NCBI RefSeq assembly: GCF_030730865.1
Contig: NZ_JAVALZ010000004.1
Span: forward strand, 1 to 64,000
Source of the DNA: Uliginosibacterium sp. 31-16
Lineage (GTDB): Bacteria > Pseudomonadota > Gammaproteobacteria > Burkholderiales > Rhodocyclaceae
DNA: 64,000 bases
Direction of reading: 5' to 3'
Shown here piece by piece: positions 18,510 through 28,082 of the stretch. The first letter of the stretch is position 1. Each line of letters begins with the position of its first letter. A program made the translations under genes and the position numbers. A model generated the notes under the pieces. That model was not told where the DNA came from, searched no databases, and saw only the letters and a program-made list of their open reading frames with translations.

Positions 18510-19256
18510 TTATGCCATATACATTCCGCCGTTGACGTGGATGGTTGCCCCCGTCACATAGCTCGCGGCCGGCGAAGCCAGGAAGCTCACTACAGCAGAA
18601 ATTTCTTCCGGTCGGCCAAGACGGCCTACCGCAATCTGCGACTGCAACATATCGCGCTGCGCATCGGGCAGTTCGCGCGTCATGTCGGTATCAATAAAGC
18701 CCGGTGCCACGCAGTTCACTGTGATGCCGCGGCTCCCCAGCTCACGCGCCAAGGCACGCGTCATGCCGCTTACGCCAGCTTTGGCTGCAGCATAGTTGGC
18801 CTGCCCGGCATTGCCGGAGCTCCCTACTACCGAAGTAATATTGATGATACGGCCGTGACGTGCCTTCATCATGCCACGCATGACCAACCGGGACATACGA
18901 AATACTGCCTTGAGGTTGGTATCCATCACGGCATCCCACTCCTCGTCTTTCATGCGCATAGCCAGGTTGTCGCGGGTAATTCCGGCGTTATTGACCAGAA
19001 CGGATACCACACCAAAATCCTTTTCGATCCGGACTATTGCAGCTTCGCTCGCAGCAGCGTCCGTCACATCCAGTGCCAGACCACAACCTTTGACTCCAGC
19101 CTCCTGCAGAGCAGAGCCAATTGCAGCAGCTCCATCAGCAGAGGTAGCCGTGCCAATGACTACAGCGCCCAGTCGGCCCAACTCCATTGCAATAGCACGC
19201 CCAATGCCACGGCTTGCGCCCGTAACCAGCGCGACCTGACCATCCAGTGTTTTCAC
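18510..19256 (-). CDS. fabG: 3-oxoacyl-[ACP] reductase
   Basis: FabG reduces 3-oxoacyl-ACP to 3-hydroxyacyl-ACP with NADPH. The short-chain dehydrogenase features are clear: [15 protein letters not shown] near the N-terminus, [14 protein letters not shown], the serine of [10 protein letters not shown] and the Y-x3-K motif in [15 protein letters not shown] chose a GTG start at 19256 (248 aa) because GAGGAG lies 9 nt upstream and the family starts close to this point. ATG at 19265 abuts that Shine-Dalgarno sequence; ATG at 19292 lies inside fabD. Confidence 0.95.
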   Translation of the reverse strand: MKTLDGQVALVTGASRGIGRAIAMELGRLGAVVIGTATSADGAAAIGSALQEAGVKGCGLALDVTDAAASEAAIVRIEKDFGVVSVLVNNAGITRDNLAMRMKDEEWDAVMDTNLKAVFRMSRLVMRGMMKARHGRIINITSVVGSSGNAGQANYAAAKAGVSGMTRALARELGSRGITVNCVAPGFIDTDMTRELPDAQRDMLQSQIAVGRLGRPEEISAVVSFLASPAASYVTGATIHVNGGMYMA

Positions 19257-19269
19257 CAAATCCATCTCC

Positions 19270-20217
19270 TCAAACCTGTCGGTATTGCGCAACGACGCGT
19301 TTCAGCGCCTCGGCATCAATTACAGCCTCGACAGCCAATTCAGCATTGATACGCTTGACCAGCCCTGCCAACACCTTGCCCGGCCCGAATTCCAGAACAC
19401 CAGCCAAACCTTGGGCGGTCATTGCTTCAACGGTTTCGATCCAGCGCACGGGGCTGTAGGCCTGACGCACCAGCGCATCACGAATAGCCACTGGATCACT
19501 TTCAATCTTCACATCCACATTGTTAAGTACCGGAATTCTGGGAGCAGAAAAACGGGTTGTCGCCAGTCGTTCTGCCAAGCGCTCAGCCGCCGGCTTCATC
19601 AAAACGCTATGAAAAGGAGCACTGACCGGCAAGGATACTGCGCGCTTGGCTCCGCGAGTCTTGCACGCTTCCATTGCACGCTCAACCGCAGCCGCGTGAC
19701 CTGCGATCACGATCTGGACCGGTGAGTTCAGGTTCGCAGCAGCTACCGATTGCCCCTGCGCCGCTTCGACGCAAGCCTCTTCCACCAATTCCGGAGATAA
19801 GTTCAGGATCGCTGCCATACCTCCTTCGCCGGCGGGAACGGCTTCCTGCATTGCTTCCGCGCGGAAACGCACAAGTTTCACAGCCTCCGCAAACTCCAGC
19901 ACGTCTGCGGCCACAAGTGCCGCATATTCCCCCAGGCTGTGCCCGGCTAGCAGTACAGGTCTGGCACCACCTTGCTCCAGCCAGGCGCGCCACGTTGCGA
20001 CACCAGCTGTCAGCATGACCGGCTGGGTGTTGATTGTCTGCGACAGCGCATCAACCGGCCCCTCTGCGGCCAGTTGCCACAAATCCTGCCCCAGCGCATC
20101 GGACGCCTCGGCAAAGGTATTCCGCACCACAGCCGAGTCCGCAAACGAGGACATCATGCCAACAGACTGGGAACCTTGTCCGGGGAAAACAACGGCAAAT
20201 TGACCAGCAGAACTCAT
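19270..20217 (-). CDS. fabD: Malonyl-CoA:ACP transacylase
   Basis: FabD loads malonyl groups onto ACP. The 315-residue protein has AVVFPGQGSQSVGM at the N-terminus, the catalytic serine in LLAGHSLGEYAALV, an arginine-containing VRFRAEAMQEAVP and the histidine in VSAPFHSVLMKPA. The ATG at 20217 has GGAG 7 nt upstream and is preferred over an upstream TTG. Its stop codon forms part of the fabG Shine-Dalgarno sequence. Confidence 0.96.
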   Translation of the reverse strand: MSSAGQFAVVFPGQGSQSVGMMSSFADSAVVRNTFAEASDALGQDLWQLAAEGPVDALSQTINTQPVMLTAGVATWRAWLEQGGARPVLLAGHSLGEYAALVAADVLEFAEAVKLVRFRAEAMQEAVPAGEGGMAAILNLSPELVEEACVEAAQGQSVAAANLNSPVQIVIAGHAAAVERAMEACKTRGAKRAVSLPVSAPFHSVLMKPAAERLAERLATTRFSAPRIPVLNNVDVKIESDPVAIRDALVRQAYSPVRWIETVEAMTAQGLAGVLEFGPGKVLAGLVKRINAELAVEAVIDAEALKRVVAQYRQV

Positions 20218-20239
20218 GAACAAACTCCGGGAGGATCAA

Positions 20240-21205
20240 TCAGTAACGCAGAAGGGCTGCGCCCCAGGTAAAACCACCGCCAACACCCTCAAGCAGCACG
20301 GTCTGACCAGCCTTGATACGGCCGTCGCGCACGGCTACATCCAGTGCCAGGGGCACCGACGCAGCTGAAGTATTGCCGTGCCGGTCCACCGTCACGATGA
20401 CCTGATCAGAGGGAACTCCAAGCTTTTTGGCAACCGCCTGCATGATGCGAATGTTCGCCTGGTGCGGAATCAGCCAGTCCAGCTGAGCCAAAGGCAAAGC
20501 CGCCTGCTCAAGCACCTCGTGAGCAACCTCACTCAACACACGAACTGCATATTTGAACACAGCCTGTCCATCCATCCGGATGAATGGACAGCCAAGCACC
20601 CCTCCGCTCGACAGTTTGGCACTGACAGAGAGAATTTCATTCTGCGTACCATCAGCATGCATGGCCGCCGCGAGGATACCCGGGGTTTCGTCGGCGACCA
20701 AAACCACAGCACCTGCGCCATCGCCAAACAGAACACAGGTCGTACGGTCAGACCAGTCAAGAATGCGGGACAGCGTCTCGGCCCCGATCACCAGTACGCG
20801 ACGATGGCTGCCAGAACGAATGAACTTGTCTGCAACGGTCAGCGCATACACGAATCCGCTACATACCGCCTGCAGGTCGAACGCTGCAGCGCCGGCAGGG
20901 ATACCCAGAGCGTTCTGCACCAGACAGGCCGTACTCGGAAACACCATGTCCGGCGTTGTGGTTGCCACAATCACCAGATCAATATCTGCAGCCTTGAGCC
21001 CTGCGGCATCGAGTGCACGACGTGCGGCTTCCGCCGCCATCTGACTTGTACTCGTACCATCAGACACCAGATGACGGCAGCGAATTCCGGTTCGCTCGGA
21101 CACCCACTCGTCTGAAGTATCAACACCTCGCGCAACAAGATCCTGATTGGAAACAGGCTCTCCCGGCACAAAGCTACCGGTTCCGGCAATGCGTGAGAAC
21201 ATCAT
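20240..21205 (-). CDS. fabH: 3-oxoacyl-[ACP] synthase III
   Basis: FabH starts fatty-acid synthesis by condensing an acyl-CoA primer with malonyl-ACP. The 321-residue enzyme has the catalytic Cys in [12 protein letters not shown], His in [11 protein letters not shown] and Asn in [14 protein letters not shown], plus the [17 protein letters not shown] segment of the family. It overlaps plsX by 4 nt (ATGA). Confidence 0.97.
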   Translation of the reverse strand: MMFSRIAGTGSFVPGEPVSNQDLVARGVDTSDEWVSERTGIRCRHLVSDGTSTSQMAAEAARRALDAAGLKAADIDLVIVATTTPDMVFPSTACLVQNALGIPAGAAAFDLQAVCSGFVYALTVADKFIRSGSHRRVLVIGAETLSRILDWSDRTTCVLFGDGAGAVVLVADETPGILAAAMHADGTQNEILSVSAKLSSGGVLGCPFIRMDGQAVFKYAVRVLSEVAHEVLEQAALPLAQLDWLIPHQANIRIMQAVAKKLGVPSDQVIVTVDRHGNTSAASVPLALDVAVRDGRIKAGQTVLLEGVGGGFTWGAALLRY

Positions 21206-22242
21206 TCTGCGCCCCCTTCTCCAGCGGTTCCGGCATCGGAAACAAGCGATTGCATATGCAATCCGATTCGTTCAATCAGATTGTTCCGTGCCGCCTCGGC
21301 AGCCCGGCGCAATGCCCACACATAACCGAATTCATCCGCAGAGCCATGGCTCTTCACCACCACGCCACGCAACCCCAGCAAGGTAGCTCCGTTATATCGA
21401 CGGGGATCAAAGCGCCTCTTGAAACGGCGCAACACCGGCATGGCAATCACTGCAATCAATTTGGACAGCAGGCTGCGCTTGAACTCTTCCGTCAGAAAGG
21501 TTGTCACCATGTGAGCCAGGCCTTCTGCCGACTTGAGCGCCACATTCCCGACAAAACCATCGCACACGACCATATCGGTCGTGCCTTTGAAAATATCATT
21601 CCCTTCGACGTTGCCGTAGAAGTTCAGGTCAGACTGGCGCAACAGTTCCGCCGCACGCTTGACCACTTCATTTCCCTTGATGTCTTCTTCGCCAATATTC
21701 AACAAGCCAACCGTAGGCGAGTCGTTATGCTCGACCGACTCCAGCAGTGCTGAGCCCATGATGGCAAACTGCAGCAGATGCTCTGCCGTGCAATCCACGT
21801 TGGCACCCAGATCCAGCATGTAGGTCTGCCCCTTCATCGACGGGATGATGGTAGCAATGGCAGGACGATCAATTCCTGGCAGCGTCTTGAGCACGAAGCG
21901 CGAAATCGCCATCAATGCGCCAGTATTGCCAGCAGATACGGCAGCACAGGCCTCGCCACTCTTGACGAGGTCGATGGCCACGCGCATCGACGAATCTTTT
22001 TTGCCACGCATGGCAGAAGCAGGCGCCTCATCCATTCCGACCACTTCAGATGCGGTACGTACAATCAGGCGTTCGGCAAATTCGGCAGCCGCTTTGCGGA
22101 AAGTTTCATCGAAGATTTCCGGCAAGCCAACCAGAATGGCGCGAGCCTGCGCATCTTCACGCAAAAACTGGAATGCAGCAGGAATGGTCACGGAAGGACC
22201 ATGGTCGCCACCCATGCAATCAATCGCGAGTGTGATAGGCAT
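21202..22242 (-). CDS. plsX: Phosphate acyltransferase PlsX
   Basis: PlsX converts acyl-ACP to acyl-phosphate, the first step of PlsX/PlsY phospholipid synthesis, on the inner face of the membrane. The protein (346 residues from ATG 22242) has [52 protein letters not shown] and [16 protein letters not shown], all typical. An in-frame TTG two codons upstream is possible; no clear Shine-Dalgarno separates them. A 189-nt gap to rpmF shows no other gene. Confidence 0.95.
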   Translation of the reverse strand: MPITLAIDCMGGDHGPSVTIPAAFQFLREDAQARAILVGLPEIFDETFRKAAAEFAERLIVRTASEVVGMDEAPASAMRGKKDSSMRVAIDLVKSGEACAAVSAGNTGALMAISRFVLKTLPGIDRPAIATIIPSMKGQTYMLDLGANVDCTAEHLLQFAIMGSALLESVEHNDSPTVGLLNIGEEDIKGNEVVKRAAELLRQSDLNFYGNVEGNDIFKGTTDMVVCDGFVGNVALKSAEGLAHMVTTFLTEEFKRSLLSKLIAVIAMPVLRRFKRRFDPRRYNGATLLGLRGVVVKSHGSADEFGYVWALRRAAEAARNNLIERIGLHMQSLVSDAGTAGEGGAE

Positions 22243-22431
22243 CAGCAAGTTACAAAATCAGTAGGCGAGCAAAGACATCCGCAGCCCCGGGAAACGGGAT
22301 GCAGACAGATGCTTGGCTGCTGAAATACACCGCGACAGAACAGGCGGCGTCACGCGAGAAGCGCACAAAAGTGCTCAAGCTGGCGCAAGGCAGGAGAACC
22401 AACACTTGCGCCTGCTCACTCAAGGAGCGAA

Positions 22432-22611
22432 TTACTCGCCCTTGGCCTTGGTAACCTTCTTGCCACGGTAGTAGCCGGAAGGCGACACATGGTGGCGCAG
22501 ATGTGCTTCGCCGGTAGTCGGCTCGACGGCAAGCGCCGGGCCTGTCAGGAAATCATGTGAACGATGCATGCCGCGCTTGGAAGGCGACTTCTTGTTCTGT
22601 TGAACAGCCAT
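22432..22611 (-). CDS. rpmF: 50S ribosomal protein L32
   Basis: The reading frame encodes 59 residues: an N-terminus [20 protein letters not shown] and a basic tail with [14 protein letters not shown]. This is the L32 family pattern and length. Zinc-binding cysteines of some L32 proteins are absent, so this is the zinc-independent form. AAGGAG lies 8 nt upstream of the ATG. The yceD-rpmF-plsX order is widely conserved. Confidence 0.97.
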   Translation of the reverse strand: MAVQQNKKSPSKRGMHRSHDFLTGPALAVEPTTGEAHLRHHVSPSGYYRGKKVTKAKGE

Positions 22612-22654
22612 TTCTTACTCCTTAAAACTCACGTTTCAATCGTTTCGATTCACG

Positions 22655-23155
22655 TCAGCTCTTGGTCTTGAGACTCTTGAGCAACGCAAACGGCGAACGG
22701 TCGTCGCCATTTTCCTTTGCCGCCGGCACACTGCAATCACCATGCGTTGGCGCCAGCGGCAGGGCCAACAACAATTCTTCTTCTACAGCATCCAGAACGT
22801 CAAAGTCCCGGCCGGCCTCGACCGGATCGAAATCATCACTTTCCAGCCCCTCATCCGGCATGGACTCGCCCCGGGGGACCAGCAGCAAACGGGACTCAGC
22901 ATCCACCGCACACGACACTTCACCCAAGCATCGCTGACATTGCATGATCAACGCTGCCGAGGCAAACACCTCGATGAAAGACTTGTCATCCAACCGGAAC
23001 CCGGAGAGCTCGTAGCTAACAGATTGCTCACCCCCCGTATCCCGCAACGCGGCCGCCAGCCTTGGCAGGTCGCGCGCATCCAGCTCGCCGGAGAGCGTAT
23101 CACCACGCCGCGCGAACTCGAAAGGATCTGGAATGACTCGTGACTGGTGCGACAT
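22655..23155 (-). CDS. yceD: YceD/DUF177 family protein
   Basis: YceD (DUF177) proteins are encoded upstream of rpmF in most bacteria and are linked to 23S rRNA accumulation or ribosome assembly. This 166-residue, acidic protein carries the conserved C-x2-C pair (ALIMQCQRCLGEVSCAVD, near residue 74) and DDFDPVEAGRDFDVLDAVEEELLLALPLAP. The start codon is only about 10 nt after a predicted -10 box, so the transcript may be nearly leaderless. Confidence 0.92.
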   Translation of the reverse strand: MSHQSRVIPDPFEFARRGDTLSGELDARDLPRLAAALRDTGGEQSVSYELSGFRLDDKSFIEVFASAALIMQCQRCLGEVSCAVDAESRLLLVPRGESMPDEGLESDDFDPVEAGRDFDVLDAVEEELLLALPLAPTHGDCSVPAAKENGDDRSPFALLKSLKTKS

Positions 23156-23164
23156 GAACCGGCA

Positions 23165-23193
23165 ATGTTATTATTTTCGGCTCTCCCTGTCAA
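23165..23193 (-). promoter_or_regulatory. Sigma-70 promoter for the yceD-rpmF-plsX-fab operon
   Basis: On the minus strand TTGACA (23188-23193) is followed by a 17-nt spacer and TAACAT (23165-23170). Transcription would start near 23158, about 3 nt before the yceD ATG. The spacing is ideal, but the short leader is unusual; an alternative -10 (TAATAA) would need a 14-nt spacer. Confidence 0.55.
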
Positions 23194-23238
23194 AGACTAA
23201 TCCCTCACCATGCAGGGGTTGGACTGCCTTCCGCCCTC

Positions 23239-23823
23239 ATGCCCAGCCCCCGCCTCATTCTCGCCTCGACTTCGATCTACCGCAAACAGCTGCTGGACCG
23301 CTTCGGCCTGCCATTTGAAACAGCCCGACCCGAAGTCGACGAAACTCCACTTGCAGGCGAAACGCCCGTCAATACGGCAGAACGCCTGGCCGTAGCAAAA
23401 GCCAAGGCCGTTGCCGCCCAGTTCCCGGACGCACTGATCATCGGCTCTGACCAGGTTGCTCACCGCGGCGACGAGCGCTTTGACAAGCCCGGAACAGTTG
23501 AACGGGCAGTAGCCCAATTGCGCACAATGAGTGGCAACACCATCGTCTTTCACACGGCGGTCTGTCTTTACAACAGTCGTAACGGCCAAACCCGGCTGGA
23601 GGGGATCCCCACCGAAGCACGTTTTCGCGAGCTGACCGAGGCTGAAATCGTGCGCTATGTCGAGCGCGAGCGCCCGCTCGACTGCGCCGGCAGCGCCAAG
23701 TCCGAAGGACTCGGCATCAGTCTGCTCGACTACATGCGCGGCGACGACCCCACCGCCCTGATCGGCCTGCCGCTGATTGCCCTGGCCCGCATGCTGCGCG
23801 CCGAAGGGGTGATGGTTCCATGA
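23239..23823 (+). CDS. maf: Maf/YceF family nucleotide pyrophosphatase
   Basis: Maf proteins hydrolyse non-canonical or modified nucleoside triphosphates; the YceF branch prefers 7-methyl-GTP. The 194-residue protein has SPRLILASTSIYRKQLLDRF, the EVDETPLAGETP segment and the catalytic-region SDQVAHRGDERFDKPG, then CAGSAKSEGLGISL. The S-D-Q-V sequence and fab-operon neighbourhood fit YceF; substrate choice is inference. It is divergent from yceD and overlaps the downstream methyltransferase by 4 nt. Confidence 0.92.
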   Translation: MPSPRLILASTSIYRKQLLDRFGLPFETARPEVDETPLAGETPVNTAERLAVAKAKAVAAQFPDALIIGSDQVAHRGDERFDKPGTVERAVAQLRTMSGNTIVFHTAVCLYNSRNGQTRLEGIPTEARFRELTEAEIVRYVERERPLDCAGSAKSEGLGISLLDYMRGDDPTALIGLPLIALARMLRAEGVMVP

Positions 23824-24539
23824 GCACCACGCCCGGCCTTCTCCATCTGCTGCCCGTTGCGCTCGGGCCCTCTGAAACGGCGAACACCCACCCGCCGCAT
23901 GTGCTGACACAGTTCGATGCGCTCGATTATTTCATTGCCGAACGCGCCAAGACGGCACGCGCCGATCTCAAGCGCTTCGGCTACAGCCGCCCGATCCAGA
24001 GTGCCGAAATCCACGAATTGCCGGAGAAACCGGATTCCCGCAGTCTCGACGCCCTGCTCGCGCCAATTCTCGCCGGGCGCGATGGCGGACTGCTGTCCGA
24101 GGCGGGCTGTCCGGCCGTTGCCGACCCTGGCGCGCTGGTCGTACGGCGCGCGCACGAAAAAGGAATCCGTGTCGTTCCGCACGTTGGCCCCTCCTCGCTC
24201 CTGCTGGCCTTGATGGCGTCAGGCCTGAACGGCCAGAGTTTTGCATTCCACGGCTATCTGCCGCAGAAGCCGGATGAGCGCGCGCAAGCCATCAAGCAGC
24301 TCGAGCGCGAATCAGCCAAACTCGCGCGCACCCAGCTCTTCATCGAAACGCCTTACCGCAACACGGCGATGCTTGCCAGCCTGCTCGAAGCCTGCGCCCC
24401 GGGCACGCTGATCTGCGTGGCACGCAGCCTGAGCACCCCCACCGAACTGGTTGCAACGCGCAGCGTGGCGGCCTGGAAAAAAAGCGGGCTGCCCGATCTG
24501 GATCGGCAGCCCACGGTTTTCCTGCTGCTGGCAGCCTGA
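23820..24539 (+). CDS. SAM-dependent methyltransferase, tetrapyrrole-methylase fold (RsmI-like)
   Basis: The 239-residue protein has the RsmI/tetrapyrrole-methylase pattern: LLSEAGCPAVADPGALVVRRA near residue 92, VVPHVGPSSLLLALMASGLN, FAFHGYLPQKPDERAQAIK and FIETPYRN. RsmI methylates the 2'-OH of C1402 in 16S rRNA, but this protein lacks the usual N-terminal GTLYVVATPIGN start and belongs to a shorter related branch found beside maf in betaproteobacteria. Its substrate is not known to me. It overlaps maf and faces sppA. Confidence 0.85.
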   Translation: MSTTPGLLHLLPVALGPSETANTHPPHVLTQFDALDYFIAERAKTARADLKRFGYSRPIQSAEIHELPEKPDSRSLDALLAPILAGRDGGLLSEAGCPAVADPGALVVRRAHEKGIRVVPHVGPSSLLLALMASGLNGQSFAFHGYLPQKPDERAQAIKQLERESAKLARTQLFIETPYRNTAMLASLLEACAPGTLICVARSLSTPTELVATRSVAAWKKSGLPDLDRQPTVFLLLAA

Positions 24540-24548
24540 GAGAGACCT

Positions 24549-24661
24549 CCCGCAAAGCCGCTCCTGACAACGATCTTCAGGCACCCGTCCGGCAGAGCAG
24601 CCACCACAAAGCCTCGGCAGCACCCTGACCTGAAGAAGTCCGCCAGAAGCGGCTCTTCAGG
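24549..24661. repeat. Three-unit 40-bp-period intergenic element, copy 2
   Basis: Right arms TCTTCAG, TCGGCAG and TCTTCAG begin at 24574, 24614 and 24654, exactly 40 bp apart. Unit 3 is the best-formed: CCTGAAGA, a 17-nt core containing CCGC-CAGAA-GCGG, and TCTTCAGG, a nested double stem. Unit 1 has a core that resembles the reverse complement of the unit 3 core. The element fills the space between two convergent genes and ends 7 nt from the sppA stop codon. Confidence 0.85.
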
Positions 24662-24668
24662 CGGGACT

Positions 24669-25616
24669 TTATTTCACGCTAAAACGATCCAGCTCCTGCA
24701 GCACGCTGGCCGACACGCCCGCACCGAATCGCTTGGCCAGTCGCTCAGCCACATTTTCGCGCTTGGTGTAATCGCGCACCTCCTCAGCCTTGAGGACATC
24801 GCGCGCCACCGAATCGAGCGTACCGAGTTCATCAGCCAGCCCCAGCTCGATGCTTTTTGCGCCAGACCAGAACAGGCCGGAGAACATCTCCGGCGTTTCC
24901 TTCAAGCGCTTGCCGCGCCCTTGACGCACCACGTCAATGAACTGTTGATGAATCTCTGCGAGCATGCCCTTGGCAAATTCAACATGCTTCGGGTTCTGCG
25001 GCGAAAAGGGGTCCAGAAAAGCCTTGTTCTCGCCCGCCGTGATGCTGCGGCGCTCGACCCCCAGCTTTTCCATCGTGCCGGTAAAGCCAAAACCATCCAT
25101 GCGCACGCCAATCGAGCCGACGATGCTGGCCTTGTCGACATAGATCTTGTCGGCCGCCGCCGCCACGTAATAGCCGCCGGAGGCACACACATCCTCGACC
25201 ACAGCGTAAACAGGCTTGTCCGGGTACTTGGCGCGCAAGCGACGGATCTCGTCATAGATCATGCCCGCCTGCACCGGGCTGCCGCCCGGGCTGTTGATAC
25301 GCAGGACCACGCCTTTGGCGCTCTTGGCTTCAAAAGCGGCCTGCAGCGCTTCAATCGTTTCCTCTGCCTTCACCTCGCTGCTCGCCCCGATGACGCCCTC
25401 CAGCTGCACCAGCGCCGTATGCTGACCGCCACCGTCAATGTGGGTGCTCTCGCTGCCTCCACGCGCAAGCAGGAAGATCAGCACCCCAAAATACACAAAG
25501 CCCAAAGCGCGGAAAAAGATGCTCCAGCGCCGCTTGCGCCGCGCCTCCTTGAGGCTTTCAAATGCCAGTTGCTCGATGACCTTGCGTTCCCAGCCTGCTT
25601 CATTGGTTTCGTTCAT
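24669..25616 (-). CDS. sppA: Signal peptide peptidase SppA-type S49 protease
   Basis: SppA-type proteases degrade cleaved signal peptides in the membrane. The 315-residue short form has one membrane helix (residues about 31-52, IFFRALGFVYFGVLIFLLA), then the S49 domain: VVLRINSPGGSPVQAG, the catalytic serine in EDVCASGGYYVAAAADK, and IVGSIGVRMDGFGF. It is followed by the repeat element at 24549-24661 and overlaps the Rieske-type gene start by 4 nt. Confidence 0.93.
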   Translation of the reverse strand: MNETNEAGWERKVIEQLAFESLKEARRKRRWSIFFRALGFVYFGVLIFLLARGGSESTHIDGGGQHTALVQLEGVIGASSEVKAEETIEALQAAFEAKSAKGVVLRINSPGGSPVQAGMIYDEIRRLRAKYPDKPVYAVVEDVCASGGYYVAAAADKIYVDKASIVGSIGVRMDGFGFTGTMEKLGVERRSITAGENKAFLDPFSPQNPKHVEFAKGMLAEIHQQFIDVVRQGRGKRLKETPEMFSGLFWSGAKSIELGLADELGTLDSVARDVLKAEEVRDYTKRENVAERLAKRFGAGVSASVLQELDRFSVK

Positions 25617-25954
25617 GCTTCTGCCTCAAGATAGATATTGCCATTACGCTCACTGACCATCAGACGCCGCAAAGCCTGGCCCACGCAAGGCCCGCCAACG
25701 CAGCGGCCCGAATCAGGTTCATACAGGGCGCCATGTGCCGCACACATGACATACTCGCCATCAACATCCAGAAACTTGCCTGGATTCCAGTCCAGTTCGA
25801 TCGCCACATGCGCGCACTGGTTCAGGTAAGCGTACACGCCGCCATGCCAGCGCAAGACAAACGCAGCCTGCGCACCGCCCGCAGTATCCACCTGGAAGCG
25901 CAGACCGTCGCCGCCATCCAGCAGATCGGTTGCAGCACAGATCAGCCGTGACAC
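25613..25954 (-). CDS. Rieske [2Fe-2S] protein
   Basis: This 113-residue cytoplasmic protein carries the Rieske cluster ligands C-x-H (NQCAHVAIELDW) and C-x2-H (VMCAAHGALYEPDSGRCVGG). A small stand-alone Rieske protein of this type between a Gph-like phosphatase and sppA is common in betaproteobacteria; a defined redox partner is not known to me. It overlaps the upstream phosphatase by 13 nt and sppA by 4 nt. Confidence 0.92.
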   Translation of the reverse strand: MSRLICAATDLLDGGDGLRFQVDTAGGAQAAFVLRWHGGVYAYLNQCAHVAIELDWNPGKFLDVDGEYVMCAAHGALYEPDSGRCVGGPCVGQALRRLMVSERNGNIYLEAEA

Positions 25955-26601
25955 GCCAGCCAGTCCCGCAATGCACGCATCGAATCCAGCAAGGCCAGCG
26001 GCTGCTCGGCAGCCAGGCCTTCGACCGGGTGCGCACCATAGGTCATCGCCAAAGCCGCCGCACCGGCATTCTTCGCCATCAGCAGATCGTGCGTCGTATC
26101 GCCGATCATCAGCGTGCGCTCGGGCGCGACGAACAGCTCATCCATCAATTCCAGCAACATGCCCGGATGCGGCTTCGAAAAACTCTCATCGGCGCAGCGC
26201 GACGCATGAAACAGCGGCTCCAGCCCGCTCTGTGCCAAGACGCGATTCAGGCCGCGTCGCGCCTTGCCGGTGGCGATCGCCAGCTGATAGCCCTGCTCCC
26301 GCAGGCTTTCCAGCAATTCGCGGGCACCGTCGAACAGCACCGTTTCGTGATCACGCGCCAGATAGTGGTGGCGATAGCGTTCGGCCAGTTGCTGGCAACC
26401 GGCCTCGTCCAGATCAGGCGCAACCTCCTGCACCGCGCCAAGCAGACTCAGGCCGATCACGTGCGCCGCCCGCTCACGCGGCGGAATCGCCACGCCAATG
26501 TCAGCGCAGGCAGCCTGGATCGATTCGACGATCAAGGCCGTGGAGTCCATCAGGGTGCCATCCCAGTCAAACACGATCAGGTCAAAATTCCGCTCGCTCA
26601 T
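25942..26601 (-). CDS. HAD-family phosphatase (Gph-like)
   Basis: The 219-residue protein is a haloacid-dehalogenase-type phosphatase: nucleophile motif VFDWDGTLMDS at the start, IATGKARRGLNRVL (motif II/III region) and MIGDTTHDLLMAKNAGA (motif IV with the acidic pair). Phosphoglycolate phosphatase is the closest common annotation, but substrates vary. I placed the start at ATG 26601, one nt from the rluC stop; an upstream ATG adds ten residues inside rluC. Confidence 0.88.
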   Translation of the reverse strand: MSERNFDLIVFDWDGTLMDSTALIVESIQAACADIGVAIPPRERAAHVIGLSLLGAVQEVAPDLDEAGCQQLAERYRHHYLARDHETVLFDGARELLESLREQGYQLAIATGKARRGLNRVLAQSGLEPLFHASRCADESFSKPHPGMLLELMDELFVAPERTLMIGDTTHDLLMAKNAGAAALAMTYGAHPVEGLAAEQPLALLDSMRALRDWLACHG

Positions 26602-26602
26602 C

Positions 26603-27589
26603 TCAGCCAAAATCCCTCTTCTGGTTTGCATCCACGCTCTTTACAAAACCCGCCAGTTCGTCCGGCAAGTCAGCCCGCAGCTCCAGCATCTCGCCCGTCA
26701 GCGGATGCTGCAGACGCAACAAGGCCGCGTGCAGGAACATGCGCGACAGACCTTCACGCGCCAGCGTCTTGTTCAACGCAAAGTCGCCATACTTGTCATC
26801 GCCCAGCAAAGGAAAACCCTGGGACTGCATGTGCACGCGAATTTGGTGGGTGCGCCCGGTCTTGAGCTCCACCTCGACCAGACTGTAGCGCTCCCAGCGC
26901 TGCACCAGACGCACCACGCTGTGCGAAGCCTTGCCATCCTCGCGCACCATCACGCGACGCTCGCCATCGGCCGTCAGGTATTTATACAGAGGCGCCTTGA
27001 TGTGCTGCAACGGATTCATCCAGCGCCCGGCCGCCATGGCCAGATAGCGCTTCTCCATACGCCCTTCACGCATCGCATCCTGCACCATATTGAGCGCAGC
27101 CCGCTTCTTGCCGATGATCAGCAAGCCGGAGGTTTCACGGTCAAGACGATGCGCCAGCTCGAGGAACTTCGCCTCGGGGCGCTGGCGCCGCAACAGTTCG
27201 ATCACACCGAAACTCACCCCGCTGCCGCCATGCACCGCCAGCCCGGCAGGCTTGTCGATGACCAGCAAGGCTTCATCCTCGAAGACGATCCGGAAGGGAT
27301 GGCGCTGTGCGGCGCCCATTTCCGGCGCCGCTGGCCTATCAGCTACCCGAATGGGCGGAATCCGCACTTCATCCCCGGCCTGCAGGCGGTAGGTCTGACT
27401 GATCCGGCCCGCATTGACCCGCACCTCACCACTGCGCAAGATCCGGTAGATATGGCTCTTGGGCACGCCCTTGCACTCGCGCAGAAGGAAATTGTCAATG
27501 CGCTGACCGGCATCCTCCTCACCAATCAGGACACGGCGCACGGCAACTGCAGCGCGCAAGGGAGATTCCGGGGTTTTGCCTAAAGTCAT
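26603..27589 (-). CDS. rluC: 23S rRNA pseudouridine synthase RluC
   Basis: RluC makes pseudouridines 955, 2504 and 2580 in 23S rRNA (E. coli numbering). The protein (328 residues from ATG 27589; 338 from GTG 27619) has an S4 RNA-binding domain (QRIDNFLLRECKGVPKSHIYRILRSG) and the catalytic Asp in LAHRLDRETSGLLIIGK, then ELKTGRTHQIRVH. It is divergent from rne, the same arrangement as E. coli rluC-rne. Confidence 0.93.
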   Translation of the reverse strand: MTLGKTPESPLRAAVAVRRVLIGEEDAGQRIDNFLLRECKGVPKSHIYRILRSGEVRVNAGRISQTYRLQAGDEVRIPPIRVADRPAAPEMGAAQRHPFRIVFEDEALLVIDKPAGLAVHGGSGVSFGVIELLRRQRPEAKFLELAHRLDRETSGLLIIGKKRAALNMVQDAMREGRMEKRYLAMAAGRWMNPLQHIKAPLYKYLTADGERRVMVREDGKASHSVVRLVQRWERYSLVEVELKTGRTHQIRVHMQSQGFPLLGDDKYGDFALNKTLAREGLSRMFLHAALLRLQHPLTGEMLELRADLPDELAGFVKSVDANQKRDFG

Positions 27590-27619
27590 GGGTTTCAAAT
27601 ATACTGCGCTGGTTTTCAC

Positions 27620-28082
27620 GGGTTTTGCCCCGTGGGTCGTCCGTGTTGCACGGCCTGCCCGTCCTGTCTGTATCGCCCCTCCGGCATGTTTGAAGCGCCC
27701 AGGCTCCTAGCCTCGCACGCTCCAGCCGGCAGCGGTTGGCGCCGTAGAGTTATCCGGCGCGCAGGTCACAGACTCGGAACGGCTGGCCGGCCACCCGCCC
27801 ATCTGCGCGACAAGCGCCGCGAAAACAATGATCGGCCGGATAAAGCGGCCGATGGTATCCCAAACCACTTGATTGATCGACCCATTTTGCGCGCGAACGC
27901 GAACCAGACTGGAACACTTTGAGCTCCGCTCAGGCGGCTCAGGGTGTCGTAAGGCAAACCCGATTCACTCCTTGCTTCGAACACATGAGAAATTTGTTCA
28001 CTACAAGTTGAGTCATACCTTTCCTCTCAAGGGAAAGACAGTGGTTTGCCCTGCCCGCTTTAGCGCGCGGGAGAAGAACTAA
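27620..28082 (+). promoter_or_regulatory. Long intergenic region holding the rne leader
   Basis: No gene is visible in these 463 nt between rluC and rne. Three hairpins can be read on the plus strand: ATCGGCCG/CGGCCGAT at 27831-27853, CTTTCC/GGAAAG near 28020-28037, and CCCGC/GCGGG just before the start codon. RNase E regulates its own mRNA through a structured leader in E. coli, so this region is a candidate for the same control; the link is inference. Confidence 0.5.
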
